Counted from the stretch's first letter, positions 27,189-36,732 are shown. The stretch: DNA of 64,000 nucleotides from Dyadobacter sp. CY345 (GCF_021502725.1 NZ_JAKFFS010000004.1:620001-684000); one strand, 5' to 3'. Notes: generated by a model from the letters alone, not told the origin. Numbers and translations: made by a program.

Positions 27189-28535
27189 ATGAAGAAAAGA
27201 ACCTTTATAAAACTATCTTCCGCTTTAATGGCAGCACCGATATTTTCTCCGTTAACAAGCTGGGCAACCGGCGAAAAGTTAAAAAACTGGGCGGGTAATC
27301 TTGAATACAGCACAACCAAATTATACCAGGCAAAAACGTCATCCGATGTACAGAATTTTGTTAAGCAAAACACAAAATTTAAAGTGCTGGGAACGCGTCA
27401 TTGTTTTAATAAAATTGCAGATAGTAAAGACGAATTTATTTCTGTTACGCAGGCGGATGAAAACATTGAGATCGCTTCTGATGGAAAAACAGTTACGGTT
27501 AACGCGGGAATAAAATATGGACAATTGAGCCCTTATCTGGATAAAAAAGGTTTCGCACTTCACAATCTGGCTTCGTTGCCGCATATTTCTGTTGCAGGTG
27601 CCTGTGCTACTGCAACACATGGTTCAGGAGAAAAAAGTGGTAATCTGGCGACGGCAGTTTCGGGTTTTGAAATGGTGGCCGGGACCGGCGAAGTTATCAA
27701 ACTTTCAAAAGAAAAAGACGGGGAGAAGTTTTTTGCGGCGGTAGTGAACCTGGGAGCATTGGGCGTAATCACAAAAATAACGCTCGACATTCAGCCGACA
27801 TTTGAAATGAATCAGTTTGTCTACGAAAATCTTCCAATGGCGCAATTGAAAGATAATTTTGACGCTATTGAAGGCAAAGGGTATAGTGTCAGCCTTTTTA
27901 CGAATTGGCAAAGCCGGGATATTGCGGAGATTTGGGTGAAGAGAAAAATAGTAAAAGGGGAAACTTATCAGCCGGAACCAGAGCTTTTCGGTGCAAAACT
28001 GGCAACTAAAAATTTGCATCCGATTCCGGAATTATCAGCTGAAAACTGCACAGAACAAATGGGCGTTCCGGGACCCTGGTATGAAAGAATGCCGCATTTT
28101 AAAATGGGTTTTACGCCAAGCAGCGGAAAAGAATTACAGTCAGAGTTTTTTGTTCCCAGAAAAAATGCGGTTGAAGCGATACTGGCCATTTCCAGACTTG
28201 CTGATCAGGTTGGCCCTCATTTGCTGACTTCAGAAATACGGACAATTGCAGCTGACAATTTTTGGATGAGTCCTTGTTATAAGCAGGATAGTGTTGCGAT
28301 ACATTTTACCTGGAAGCAGGACTGGCCGGCAGTAAGTAAGTTATTGCCAATCATTGAAAAGGAACTGGCGCCGTTCAATGCGCGCCCGCATTGGGGGAAA
28401 CTTTTTACGATGACGCCAGTGAAATTAAAATCATTATATGACAAGCTGCCTGATTTTCAGAAAACGGCAAAAGAATACGATCCAAAAGGGAAATTCAGAA
28501 ATGAATTCTTAGACACTTATCTATACCAGAGTTAA
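27189..28535 (+). CDS. FAD-dependent sugar lactone/alditol oxidase, exported
   Basis: A 448-aa VAO-type flavoprotein. The N-terminus (MKKRTFIKLSSALMAAP) looks like a signal or KR-type Tat peptide. FAD-binding residues lie in FKVLGTRHCFN and GACATATHGSGEKSGNL, where the histidine is the usual site of covalent flavin. The C-terminal RPHWGKLF carries the HWGK motif of D-arabinono-lactone/L-gulonolactone/alditol oxidases. It probably oxidises a polyol or lactone in the periplasm. A TTG two codons upstream is less likely than the ATG at 27189. Confidence 0.88.
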   Translation: MKKRTFIKLSSALMAAPIFSPLTSWATGEKLKNWAGNLEYSTTKLYQAKTSSDVQNFVKQNTKFKVLGTRHCFNKIADSKDEFISVTQADENIEIASDGKTVTVNAGIKYGQLSPYLDKKGFALHNLASLPHISVAGACATATHGSGEKSGNLATAVSGFEMVAGTGEVIKLSKEKDGEKFFAAVVNLGALGVITKITLDIQPTFEMNQFVYENLPMAQLKDNFDAIEGKGYSVSLFTNWQSRDIAEIWVKRKIVKGETYQPEPELFGAKLATKNLHPIPELSAENCTEQMGVPGPWYERMPHFKMGFTPSSGKELQSEFFVPRKNAVEAILAISRLADQVGPHLLTSEIRTIAADNFWMSPCYKQDSVAIHFTWKQDWPAVSKLLPIIEKELAPFNARPHWGKLFTMTPVKLKSLYDKLPDFQKTAKEYDPKGKFRNEFLDTYLYQS

Positions 28536-28582
28536 GTTAAATTACCCACTATCAGCGACGAATTATTGGATTAAGCGTAATG

Positions 28583-28613
28583 GCGCCGGATTTTCCGGTG
28601 CTGCAATTTTTTT
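28583..28613 (+). terminator. Terminator of the lactone oxidase gene
   Basis: GCGCCGGA (28583-28590) and TCCGGTGC (28594-28601) pair around TTT with one wobble, and seven T residues follow at 28607-28613. Confidence 0.8.
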
Positions 28614-28635
28614 ATTTCACTTAAAATTGCTCGTT

Positions 28636-30312
28636 ATGATTCCTTTCTATGCTCGTTCAGTGGGTTATGCCGTGTTATTGCTTATTCCAGTATTCACTTT
28701 TGGTATTTATGTTTGGCAAAATGCAGTCAATGTGCCTTACGCCGATGATGAGGCCTTGATTTACACGCTTAATAACGTTCACGACCGTCCAGGCGAACTG
28801 CTCCGAAGTCTCTTTCATCAACATAACGACCATCGGATTTTCTTTTCACGACTGGCAAGTGTTATCATTCATTTTTTTTCCGGGACAATGAATTTCAGAA
28901 CCATGATCATTTTTGGTTATCTGAATCTGATTCTTCTTGGACAGTCGTTTTTTCTGATTTACAGATCTTTCAGGCAAGATTTTACATTTTTTTTACCTGT
29001 TTCCTTGCTGCTATTTTCGCCAATCGTTTATTGTACTCAGCTTTGGAGTGTCACCGCTTTTGAACAAAGTTTGTCCATCGCGTTCTCATTATATTGTCTC
29101 TATTTTTTACAGCAGGAAAAACAAAAAATCTGGTATATCTCACTTCCCTTCGCGATGGCGGCAGCACTCGCTAATCTGGATGGGATAAGTGTCATTCCCA
29201 TTGCACTTTTCTGGCTTATTATACAGAAGCGAAAAGTAGAAAGTTTGATTTTTGGTCTGTTCTCAGTTTTATATTGTTATGTTTTTTTCCTTGGATTCAG
29301 GTTTTCATCTGCATCTCGTTTTCCTGATCCATCACAATTAATAAGCGTGGTACTGAAAGGATTTGTTGCGCTTTGCGGCTCGATAGTAAAAGTTGTGTCG
29401 GATTCGTACGGATATCAGATGGCTGTCGTTCTGGGCGCTTTTATTTTGATAACCTATATTATTTTTACAACTCTGAAATTTTTTAAAGTTGTTGGTAACG
29501 AGCGAGTTAAATATCAGATCAATCTGACTGAAATATGTTTTTTCAAAGTTTTAGCATGTGTTTTAATGATTGCGTTGGGACGATCGGGTGACGATGCCGG
29601 GGTGATTTTATCGATACGTTTCCAGATTTATTCGGCAAGCATTTTTGTAATGTTTTATTTATTTGTACTTAATAATCTAACCAATTTTAAACTTGAAAAA
29701 CTATTTTTTGCGGCATTTCTCACTACCTCGCTGGCGTTAAATTTGCTGGCTTACGCCAAGTACCAAAATGCTGTGAAGATGCATAACGAGGAGCTGATCG
29801 TTGACAGTTTTAATTACCCGCAGCATGGATTTTTTGTGCACCAGTATTTCCGTGCTCCCGATCCAAAAACAGCTTTTTATAATCCGTATAAGTTTCCGGT
29901 ATTTTTTAAAACAGAGGTGGTTTCAAATTGGATCAGCCAGCTTCGAAGGCAAAAAGAGAAGGTAAAAGCTTCACTGAAAATGGAAATATTAAGAAACTCT
30001 ACCGACTTCCCTGAAAGCTTGTATCCCATCGTTCGATTTGAATTAAGCAATTTGCCATCAATTGTTCCCCAGCGGGACATTTACCTGGCTTTGTTGGATA
30101 AAAATAACAAAACACTGCTTATCGCTATAAGGCCACCAATGCCCGGATGGATTAACCAGCTGCTTGGGAGAAATATCCCTGTGAATTTTTTAACGGTAGC
30201 GTTTCCTAAAAAAATGGCAGGCGATTTTTATGATGTGGCATTATGCTGGACGAATAATAATATTCCTCACAGTCTGCTGGTTGCAAGGAATATCAATATA
30301 AATCCGAAGTGA
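28636..30312 (+). CDS. Polytopic membrane protein, possible GT-C-type
   Basis: A 558-aa protein with about ten hydrophobic helices over residues 5-380 and a soluble C-terminal third. The first loop after helix 1 carries VPYADDEALIYTLN and later FHQHNDHRIFFSRL, the acidic and His/Arg-rich loop style of GT-C glycosyltransferases. No named family was recognised. The ATG at 28636 is used rather than the TTG at 28627. Its stop is 3 bases from the stop of the convergent methyltransferase gene. Confidence 0.65.
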   Translation: MIPFYARSVGYAVLLLIPVFTFGIYVWQNAVNVPYADDEALIYTLNNVHDRPGELLRSLFHQHNDHRIFFSRLASVIIHFFSGTMNFRTMIIFGYLNLILLGQSFFLIYRSFRQDFTFFLPVSLLLFSPIVYCTQLWSVTAFEQSLSIAFSLYCLYFLQQEKQKIWYISLPFAMAAALANLDGISVIPIALFWLIIQKRKVESLIFGLFSVLYCYVFFLGFRFSSASRFPDPSQLISVVLKGFVALCGSIVKVVSDSYGYQMAVVLGAFILITYIIFTTLKFFKVVGNERVKYQINLTEICFFKVLACVLMIALGRSGDDAGVILSIRFQIYSASIFVMFYLFVLNNLTNFKLEKLFFAAFLTTSLALNLLAYAKYQNAVKMHNEELIVDSFNYPQHGFFVHQYFRAPDPKTAFYNPYKFPVFFKTEVVSNWISQLRRQKEKVKASLKMEILRNSTDFPESLYPIVRFELSNLPSIVPQRDIYLALLDKNNKTLLIAIRPPMPGWINQLLGRNIPVNFLTVAFPKKMAGDFYDVALCWTNNNIPHSLLVARNININPK

Positions 30313-30315
30313 AAC

Positions 30316-31542
30316 TTATTTGATTCTTTCAAGAAGCGCCATGTAAAATCCATCGTAACCTTCCTCCGCTGTGGAGGTGCGGCGTTCATCGATTAATCTC
30401 CAACGGTCACCAAATTCCATTACGAAACGTGTCACCTGATTTTCAGATTCGGAAGGCAGTAAGCTGCACGTGGCATATACCATTTTTCCTCCGCGTTTTA
30501 CCATTTTCGAATAAGTGCTGAGGATATGCCATTGCGTATTTCTGATTGTAGCCAGGAAAGTTGGCTGTAATTTCCACTTGGTATCAGGGTTTCGCCGCAG
30601 CACGCCCAAACCTGAACAAGGCACGTCCAATAACAAACGGTCGGCAGTATCCACTAACTCCTTGATTGTTTTATCGGATTTAATTATTCCTGTGGAAAGT
30701 ATTTTCACGCCGTTACGTATGGCGCGTTTTTGAAGTTCGTCAAGTTTGTAGTTTTCAATATCCAAAGAAATCACACGGCCTTTGTTTTCCAGCAACGCAG
30801 CAATTTGCAGCGTTTTTCCGCCAGCACCGGCACATGCATCAATGACAGTCTGGCCTGGATGAAGATCCATAAAAGGCGGAATAAGCTGTGAACCGGCATC
30901 CTGTACTTCAAAAAATCCTTTTTTGAAACCTTCCAGTCCCGCCACATTTTGCCGTTTTTTCAGTATAAGCGCCTCTGGAATTTCAGGAACAGTTTCAATT
31001 TTATCTTCTCCGAAAATCGATATAACTGATTTCAGATCTGATTTTAAAGTATTGACCCGAAGCACAAAAGGAGCCTGGTTATTTAGTGCAGTGATCTCTT
31101 TTTCCCACTTATCTCCTAATTCTTTTTCGCCAACCTCATCCAACCAATCAGGAATTGACTGTGCTATTTTTCTGGTTTTAAGCCCTTCCTGATACCGGGT
31201 TAAAACATCTTCCAGATTAATTTCTTCAAACTCAATCCACTCTGGTAAGATATTATCTGTTTCAATATGAAGATGTTGTGGTTTAATTATCTGCCAGACA
31301 CCCACCATTTTCCAGAAATCTGCGGGCTGTGTAACTTTTGACAAATGTGCCGAATACTTAATCAGCCGCCACCAGCGAACGATCTCATAAATATTCTCAG
31401 CCAGAAAAGCCCTGTCGCGAGCACCCCATTTTGGATTTGATTTTAACAATCTTTCAACAACCCGATCTGCTTGCTGCTTATCCGAAAAAATGTGCTGCAA
31501 GGATTGAACCGTCGCTTCTATAAGTCCTCTATATAATTTCAA
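30316..31542 (-). CDS. RsmB/NOP-family RNA (cytosine-C5) methyltransferase
   Basis: A 408-aa S-adenosylmethionine-dependent enzyme that methylates C5 of cytosine in rRNA or tRNA. Motif I is VIDACAGAGGKTLQIAALL, motif IV holds the general-base/release cysteine in LLDVPCSGLGVLRRNPD, and motif VI holds the nucleophile in MVYATCSLLPSE. The N-terminal helical domain (KWGARDRAFLAENIYEIVRWW) is typical of Bacteroidota members. The start is TTG at 31542: the frame is blocked upstream by a TAG at 31555-31557 and no earlier ATG exists. Confidence 0.9.
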   Translation of the reverse strand: MKLYRGLIEATVQSLQHIFSDKQQADRVVERLLKSNPKWGARDRAFLAENIYEIVRWWRLIKYSAHLSKVTQPADFWKMVGVWQIIKPQHLHIETDNILPEWIEFEEINLEDVLTRYQEGLKTRKIAQSIPDWLDEVGEKELGDKWEKEITALNNQAPFVLRVNTLKSDLKSVISIFGEDKIETVPEIPEALILKKRQNVAGLEGFKKGFFEVQDAGSQLIPPFMDLHPGQTVIDACAGAGGKTLQIAALLENKGRVISLDIENYKLDELQKRAIRNGVKILSTGIIKSDKTIKELVDTADRLLLDVPCSGLGVLRRNPDTKWKLQPTFLATIRNTQWHILSTYSKMVKRGGKMVYATCSLLPSESENQVTRFVMEFGDRWRLIDERRTSTAEEGYDGFYMALLERIK

Positions 31543-31864
31543 ATTGAAAACAGACTAGTTTGTCTGTATTTAAGTTTTTGACATGAACAACAGCGTTCGT
31601 GTTGTAGTGAGCAAAGTTCGGGAAAGTTTCTTGAATATTAGACAAAGAATCGAACAGCTGATATTTGGGAAATGAAATTCAGTTTTGTCGACATCGCTTA
31701 TTATTTCGGAAATTGAATAAACTTGATCTAAGACAACAATATCACACAACCGCTATGAATTAATAAGCCATAATCGATCCCATTATTGGTTTTTCTAAAT
31801 TACCAAAACAGAGCTCTGGCACCCTTTTTGATCACAAAAAACATAACCATTTCTCAAAACAACT
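31543..31864. other. Intergenic region
   Basis: 322 bases between divergent starts. A small hairpin (ACAGAC/GTCTGT, 31550-31567) adjoins the methyltransferase start. A 30-codon frame (31583-31675, plus strand, beginning MNNSVRVVVSKV) has amphipathic protein-like composition but no other support. No promoter of consensus form was found with confidence. Confidence 0.3.
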
Positions 31865-32092
31865 ATGGAAAATATAAGTATGCCGGCGGATCATGAACAT
31901 GTTTTTTTTACCGATCAAAACGGAACAAGGCGCGAAGGCGTTTATAGAAAAGTTTTAAAAGCTTTTGTTGATACTGAAAACGGGAAGGACCCGGAAGATA
32001 TTAACAACATATATCTGGAAGATAAAATTGTTGATTGGAAATATGTTAAGAAGGGCAAGGATCTGGATTCTGATATAATGGTTATTCTATAA
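31865..32092 (+). CDS. Small acidic hypothetical protein
   Basis: A 75-aa protein rich in Asp, Glu and Lys, with no membrane segment or cysteine. The sequence HEHVFFTDQNGTRREGVYRK followed by a charged middle does not match a family I know. It has its own strong terminator 7 bases after the stop, which supports it being a real transcription unit. Confidence 0.6.
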   Translation: MENISMPADHEHVFFTDQNGTRREGVYRKVLKAFVDTENGKDPEDINNIYLEDKIVDWKYVKKGKDLDSDIMVIL

Positions 32093-32099
32093 AATTTAG

Positions 32100-32135
32100 A
32101 CGGAGAAGTTATTATAGATAGCTTCTCCGTTTTTT
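32100..32135 (+). terminator. Terminator, possibly bidirectional
   Basis: ACGGAGAAG (32100-32108) and CTTCTCCGT (32122-32130) are a perfect inverted repeat followed by a run of T. It sits between the convergent genes ending at 32092 and 32137. Confidence 0.88.
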
Positions 32136-32136
32136 A

Positions 32137-32532
32137 TTATATGAGGGATATACAGTCGCATATCGCTGTTGATTTCGCTGTCGTGAATTCATGATAAATG
32201 TTTCTACCGTCATACTCGAAATTGGCATAGAGAATCTTTCCGTCGCTGGATACATTCCCATTTAATTGAATTTCAGTTTCTTTGGAGTTTCCTTTTCCAT
32301 CTCTTGCAATGATTGTTCCTTTTGCAACGAACGATTTACCTTTTTCCAACGACAACAGGGGAATCGTTACGGTGTAGCCACACCCACCAAGAACATAACT
32401 GTCGCCTTCTCTGGTAAAAGCGGAACAGATAGAAAACCAATCTTTATCATTTACATCAGCATCGACTTTTCCTGGATTGCAGCTTTCTAATGAGACAAGA
32501 ATCAGAAGGAAAAAGGAAAATATCATTTTCAT
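32137..32532 (-). CDS. Hypothetical lipoprotein
   Basis: A 131-aa protein with a lipoprotein signal (hydrophobic core then SLESC, cysteine at 18). The mature part looks beta-rich and ends in TAICDCISLI. Four further cysteines (SIC, GGC, ICDC) could form disulfides. No family was recognised. It is probably anchored to the outer membrane. It shares the terminator region with the small acidic gene. Confidence 0.7.
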   Translation of the reverse strand: MKMIFSFFLLILVSLESCNPGKVDADVNDKDWFSICSAFTREGDSYVLGGCGYTVTIPLLSLEKGKSFVAKGTIIARDGKGNSKETEIQLNGNVSSDGKILYANFEYDGRNIYHEFTTAKSTAICDCISLI

Positions 32533-32719
32533 GTTTAAGCAGGTTTATTTGATAGACTAATTATCACCCCGAATGGTTGTAATCGAAAATCTAATCAGGT
32601 TATTCGAATCCGGTTTGCATGATTTATTTTCCAGCGTCAAACTGCTATTTCTGGTCTGATTATTTAATGAAATTCTGCTTTAAGGATTGAATAAAAGGTA
32701 CATTCTAAATCCCGGCAAA

Positions 32720-33466
32720 ATGCCCGAAGGTCCATCGATTGTGATTTTGAGACAAGCCATTGAGGAATTAAATCTCAAAGGAGAAAAAATCGAGTTTGCC
32801 GAAGGAACGGCGGCAATCGATATGGAGAGACTGATTGGCCAGGAAGTGATCGATTTCAGATCCTGGGGGAAACATTTTTTAGTTTGTTTAGAAACCTTCA
32901 CGCTGCGCATCCATTTTATGCTTTTCGGTTCATATCTGATCAATGAACGTAAGAAAATGAATGTTCGGTTAAGTCTCCAATTTGAAAAAGCTGAAATGAA
33001 CTTCTATGCCTGTTCGGTAAAAATACTGGAAGAAATAGCTGCGGAAATTTATGATTGGGAAGGTGATATTATGTCGGAAGAATGGAATAGCAAAAAGGCA
33101 TTGCAGAAATTAAAAAATGCTCCAACCATGCTCGCCTGCGACGCTTTGCTCGACCAGAATATTTTTTCAGGCTCCGGAAATATTATTAAAAATGAAGTCC
33201 TGTTCCGGATACGCGTACATCCGTTAAGTGTTCTAGGCGAAATCCCGGCTGCTAAACTTAAAGAATTGGTTAAAGAAGCGCGTGCTTATAGTTTTGATTT
33301 TCTGGAATGGAAAAAAGAAAATATGCTGAAAAAACACTGGCTGGCGCATACCAAAAAAATATGTCCGCGCTGCCAGATCCCGTTCCACAAAGAATATCTC
33401 GGCAAGGCAAAAAGAAGAAGTTATTATTGTATCAATTGTCAGGTTTTATATAATAGAAAAACTTAA
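32720..33466 (+). CDS. Fpg/Nei-family DNA glycosylase/AP lyase (endonuclease VIII-like)
   Basis: A 248-aa base-excision repair enzyme that removes oxidised bases and cleaves the DNA backbone. The start decides function here: only the ATG at 32720 gives the mature N-terminus P2-E3 (MPEGPSI), where Pro2 is the catalytic nucleophile. The helix-two-turn-helix is DQNIFSGSGNIIKNEVLFRI, and a four-cysteine zinc finger (CPRC ... CINC) ends the protein. The frame extends upstream to a TTG at 32687, which would abolish catalysis. Specificity is probably for oxidised pyrimidines, which is inference. Confidence 0.9.
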   Translation: MPEGPSIVILRQAIEELNLKGEKIEFAEGTAAIDMERLIGQEVIDFRSWGKHFLVCLETFTLRIHFMLFGSYLINERKKMNVRLSLQFEKAEMNFYACSVKILEEIAAEIYDWEGDIMSEEWNSKKALQKLKNAPTMLACDALLDQNIFSGSGNIIKNEVLFRIRVHPLSVLGEIPAAKLKELVKEARAYSFDFLEWKKENMLKKHWLAHTKKICPRCQIPFHKEYLGKAKRRSYYCINCQVLYNRKT

Positions 33467-33579
33467 CATTCAGGTGATATGCATGTGAGATACGAAGCGT
33501 TTCTTTGCCGGGTAATAATGTGCTGTGTTTTGCTTTAAAATATGGTAGCAATTTAAACCAACGTCGATCAATCTTTCGT

Positions 33580-34644
33580 ATGAAATTTTTGTCAAGTCTG
33601 CTTCTGATTTCTTTTTTGTCTGTTTTGAAAAATGATGAAATTGACAATCTTCCAATGAACAAAATCCAGGTGATTGGTTCTCATAACAGCTATAAACAAG
33701 CCATTGATCCGGCATTGTTTAAATTGCTTCAGCAGAAAGATTCTATATCTGTGAGCAAGATCGATTATGAGCATATCAGCATTATCGATCAGCTTGATAT
33801 GGGATTACTGAGCCTTGAAATTGATATTTATGCAGATGAAAAAGGTGGCAAATACGCAAATCCAAAAGGTTTAGGCTGGGCCAAAAATCAGAAAGAATTT
33901 GATCCAGAAGGAAAAATGAAACAACCGGGGTTTAAGATTTTTCATATTGTGGATGTTGATTTTCGCAGTCATCATCTGACTTTCACAGAATGTCTGCAGG
34001 CGCTTAAAAAATGGTCAGAAGCACATCCTGATCATCCTCCGATTTTCATAACGATGGAAGCGAAAGACGAAGCATCCAAAAACCCACTTATGACTGTTCC
34101 TGAAAAATTTACCGCGAAGACTTTTGATGATGTTGACAAATCGCTGATTGATAATTTAGGGAAAGAACACCTCATCACACCAGATCAGGTCAGAGGTAAA
34201 TATGCAACGCTGGAAGAAGCGGTTTTGAAAAATAACTGGCCTACATTGAAGCAGGCGAGAGGTAAATTTGTTTTTATTCTGGATGATAAAGGCAGTAAGA
34301 AAGACTTGTATATTGCAGGTCATCCGTCACTTGAAGGGCGGGTTCTTTTTGCCAATGCCGAACCGGGTACGCCGGAAGCAGCCATACTTTTCAGAAATGA
34401 TTCGAAGTTGCCGGAAATTACGGAGTTGGTTAAAAAGGGATATATTATCAGAACGCGGGCAGATGGGGATACGCAGCAGGCGAGAGTTAATGATAAAAGT
34501 AATTTCATGGCTGCCTGCAATTCAGGAGCACAAATTATCACCACTGATTATTATCTGAAAAGCACCCATTTTAAATCCGATTATGTTGTTAATTTTGAAG
34601 GGAAAACTTTTTTTCGGGTGAATCCTGTGTTTGACCGACATTAA
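33580..34644 (+). CDS. Ca2+-dependent phosphoinositide phospholipase C-like protein
   Basis: A 354-aa TIM-barrel phosphodiesterase of the PI-PLC superfamily, bacterial Ca2+-dependent PI-PLC-C1 type. The first catalytic histidine is in VIGSHNSYK, metal ligands are in LLSLEIDIYAD, and the second histidine is in FKIFHIVDVDFRSHH. A hydrophobic N-terminus (MKFLSSLLLISFLSVL) suggests export. The ATG at 33580 is chosen because it gives this signal; the frame runs up to 33505. Its TAA overlaps the convergent gene's stop (TTAA at 34641-34644). Confidence 0.85.
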   Translation: MKFLSSLLLISFLSVLKNDEIDNLPMNKIQVIGSHNSYKQAIDPALFKLLQQKDSISVSKIDYEHISIIDQLDMGLLSLEIDIYADEKGGKYANPKGLGWAKNQKEFDPEGKMKQPGFKIFHIVDVDFRSHHLTFTECLQALKKWSEAHPDHPPIFITMEAKDEASKNPLMTVPEKFTAKTFDDVDKSLIDNLGKEHLITPDQVRGKYATLEEAVLKNNWPTLKQARGKFVFILDDKGSKKDLYIAGHPSLEGRVLFANAEPGTPEAAILFRNDSKLPEITELVKKGYIIRTRADGDTQQARVNDKSNFMAACNSGAQIITTDYYLKSTHFKSDYVVNFEGKTFFRVNPVFDRH

Positions 34645-35144
34645 TCATTCCCTAAATTCAAAACATTAGCGCCCAGCGGCTGTTCCATTACTCTTTCCAG
34701 TTTTTTGTCATGCGTGGTGATCATAATTTCAAGAGAGCCTGTGCTGACCGTTGCCGCCAATAAGTGGCCGCCAAAAGCCTGGAAACTTTTGTCTGTAACC
34801 ACACCATGGACATGGAGCGAAACTTTTTCTTGTTGCCAAGCGACCGAGCCGTTCATACTTGCCATCTCAACCTCACTGAATTCTTTTGGATCATAATCTT
34901 TTGTCTCTTTGTTGAAAAAGCCGAATTTGGCATTTACAAAACCCATCCCCGTAAAATTGGCTGATTTGATCTTCTCCTTTTTTGCAAAAGTTTCCAGCTG
35001 TTCAAAAATGTTATCTCCCTGACGTAAAACCATCAGATAACCTGCCGGTACTTTGATATATCTTTTTTGCAAATTTGAATCCTGCGCTGCCGCGGTTTGA
35101 CTAAGGAAAGTAACTGAAAGAAAAACGAGAAAAAGATATTTCAT
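34641..35144 (-). CDS. Exported PPC-domain (DUF296) protein
   Basis: A 167-aa protein with a clear signal peptide (MKYLFLVFLSVTFLSQTAAAQ) followed by a PPC/DUF296 domain: GYLMVLRQGDNIFEQLETFA, SANFTGMGFVNAKFGFF and VSLHVHGVVTD. PPC domains are known from plant AT-hook DNA-binding proteins and from bacterial stand-alone trimers, and are often annotated as DNA-binding. Export argues against DNA binding here. No AT-hook is present. It may bind a metal or a small ligand through the HVHG histidines. Confidence 0.85.
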   Translation of the reverse strand: MKYLFLVFLSVTFLSQTAAAQDSNLQKRYIKVPAGYLMVLRQGDNIFEQLETFAKKEKIKSANFTGMGFVNAKFGFFNKETKDYDPKEFSEVEMASMNGSVAWQQEKVSLHVHGVVTDKSFQAFGGHLLAATVSTGSLEIMITTHDKKLERVMEQPLGANVLNLGND

Positions 35145-35360
35145 GGTTGGTTTTGGTTTGTTGGCAATATGAATTTTAGATTGATTGACATCAAAAAATC
35201 ATTCCATCCGTCGACTTAGTAAATTCTTGATACCTATTTATTAACTAAAAATAACGGCTTCATTTCTGCGTTAATAAGATAAAATCAGGAGGATAGATAT
35301 AAGTAAAAAGCTCCTTTCCAAAGTGCAGTTCCAGATTTTCACTACTTAATCATTTTGACA

Positions 35361-36452
35361 ATGTGCCGGCACAACTCACACGATCCTGTTCAATGTATTA
35401 TTCCGCCATACATGAGCGACAAGCTTTTGGATGCGGCAAGCAATGCCAGACTTCCGGCCGTTTTAAATAACGAATTAAGAAGTTCGCGGTTCAGAAATGA
35501 CCGGTCATTTTTCGGAAATTTGAATGATGCGCAGCGTTCTGTGCTGTTAAAGCCAGCGAAGGCACCGACAAAACCGGTTCTGAAAATGCAGGTTTACGAC
35601 ATGGAAAAAGATACCGTTTTGAGCAATGGAAAACTAGTCTGGAATAACGGGAAGGCGTTAAAAACAATGGATACTGATACCAAAAATGTTGTAGCGGCTG
35701 GAACCGCAACTTGGGATCTTTATTATCAAATTTTCGGAAGAAACTCAATTGATAACCTGGGGCTGGCTTTGAAACATTATATCCATTACGACAACAAATA
35801 CGACAACGCGTTCTGGGATGGACGGCGCATGGTTTATGGCGATGGAGATGGCAAAATTTTCGGAAGTTTTACGGCCGATCCTGATATTATCGGACATGAG
35901 CTGACGCACGGTGTCACGCAATATGAATCCAATTTGGTTTATCATAATCAGAGCGGTGCATTGAATGAGTCACTTTCAGACGTGTTTGGTATCATGATCA
36001 AGCAGCGTTTGCTAAATCAGGATGTGAAAAAATCGAAGTGGCTGATCGGGGAAAATGTTTTGAAAGGGGCGAAATATTCTTTGCGGAGTATGAAAGCACC
36101 CGGTACTGCTTACGTCAATCATCCCGATTTGGGCACGGATCCGCAGCCAGCTACTTTCGACAAATACATGGTATTGCCGGACACAGACCGTGGCGATTGG
36201 GGAGGCGTTCATATTAATTCCGGCATTACAAATTTTGCGTTCTATGTAACAGCTTTTAATATCGGCGGTTTTTCCTGGGAAAAAGCCGGAATGATATGGT
36301 ATGCTGCCATGACAGACAAGGAAAACTTCCAGCCCACTTCCAATTTTGAAGACTTCAAAAACCTGACGATTCAAAAAGCCGAATTACTTTTTGGTTCGGG
36401 AAGTCTTGAAGCCAACGCGGTAACAGATGGCTGGGCTGAGGCAAAAGTTTAA
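35361..36452 (+). CDS. Protealysin-like M4-family metalloprotease
   Basis: A 363-aa thermolysin-family zinc protease. HELTH (about 179-183) and the downstream NESLSDVFG glutamate form the zinc site, and DRGGVH-like DRGDWGGVHINSG carries the C-terminal active-site histidine. No signal peptide is present; the short N-terminal stretch HDPVQCIIPPYMSDKL matches the small propeptide of protealysins, which are made without a secretion signal. The ATG at 35361 is used instead of the TTG at 35355. A predicted inhibitor gene follows after 12 bases, so protease and inhibitor are co-expressed. Confidence 0.9.
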   Translation: MCRHNSHDPVQCIIPPYMSDKLLDAASNARLPAVLNNELRSSRFRNDRSFFGNLNDAQRSVLLKPAKAPTKPVLKMQVYDMEKDTVLSNGKLVWNNGKALKTMDTDTKNVVAAGTATWDLYYQIFGRNSIDNLGLALKHYIHYDNKYDNAFWDGRRMVYGDGDGKIFGSFTADPDIIGHELTHGVTQYESNLVYHNQSGALNESLSDVFGIMIKQRLLNQDVKKSKWLIGENVLKGAKYSLRSMKAPGTAYVNHPDLGTDPQPATFDKYMVLPDTDRGDWGGVHINSGITNFAFYVTAFNIGGFSWEKAGMIWYAAMTDKENFQPTSNFEDFKNLTIQKAELLFGSGSLEANAVTDGWAEAKV

Positions 36453-36464
36453 TGATAATGAAGC

Positions 36465-36731
36465 ATGAAAATTAAATTACAGCGGGTAGGGGGTATTTTG
36501 CCAATGACAAAGGAGGCGGCAATAGAGGTTGACTGGACTGACGAAGAGATAAAAAAGCTGCTTGATTGTATTTGTTTGAAAGAAAAGAAAGATTCAAAAA
36601 TCCGTGATGCAACGGCGCATTTTCTGGAAGTAAAAGGAAAAGCGACACCGATTGATTTAAAAAAAATACCCCTCGAATATAAAGCCATATTTGAGGGGTT
36701 AGAAGCTGATATGAAATTCGTGAAATCCTGA
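36465..36731 (+). CDS. Emfourin-like protealysin inhibitor
   Basis: An 88-aa protein starting MKIKLQRVGGILPMTKEAAI and otherwise charged. Length, the N-terminal strand with RVGG followed by the DW/LDC segment, and position just downstream of a protealysin gene all match emfourins, which inhibit protealysin-like M4 proteases inside the producing cell. It may protect the cytoplasm from the signal-less protease. Sequence resemblance alone is moderate; context makes the call strong. Its stop is 1 base from the convergent M28 gene. Confidence 0.8.
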   Translation: MKIKLQRVGGILPMTKEAAIEVDWTDEEIKKLLDCICLKEKKDSKIRDATAHFLEVKGKATPIDLKKIPLEYKAIFEGLEADMKFVKS

Positions 36732-36732
36732 A

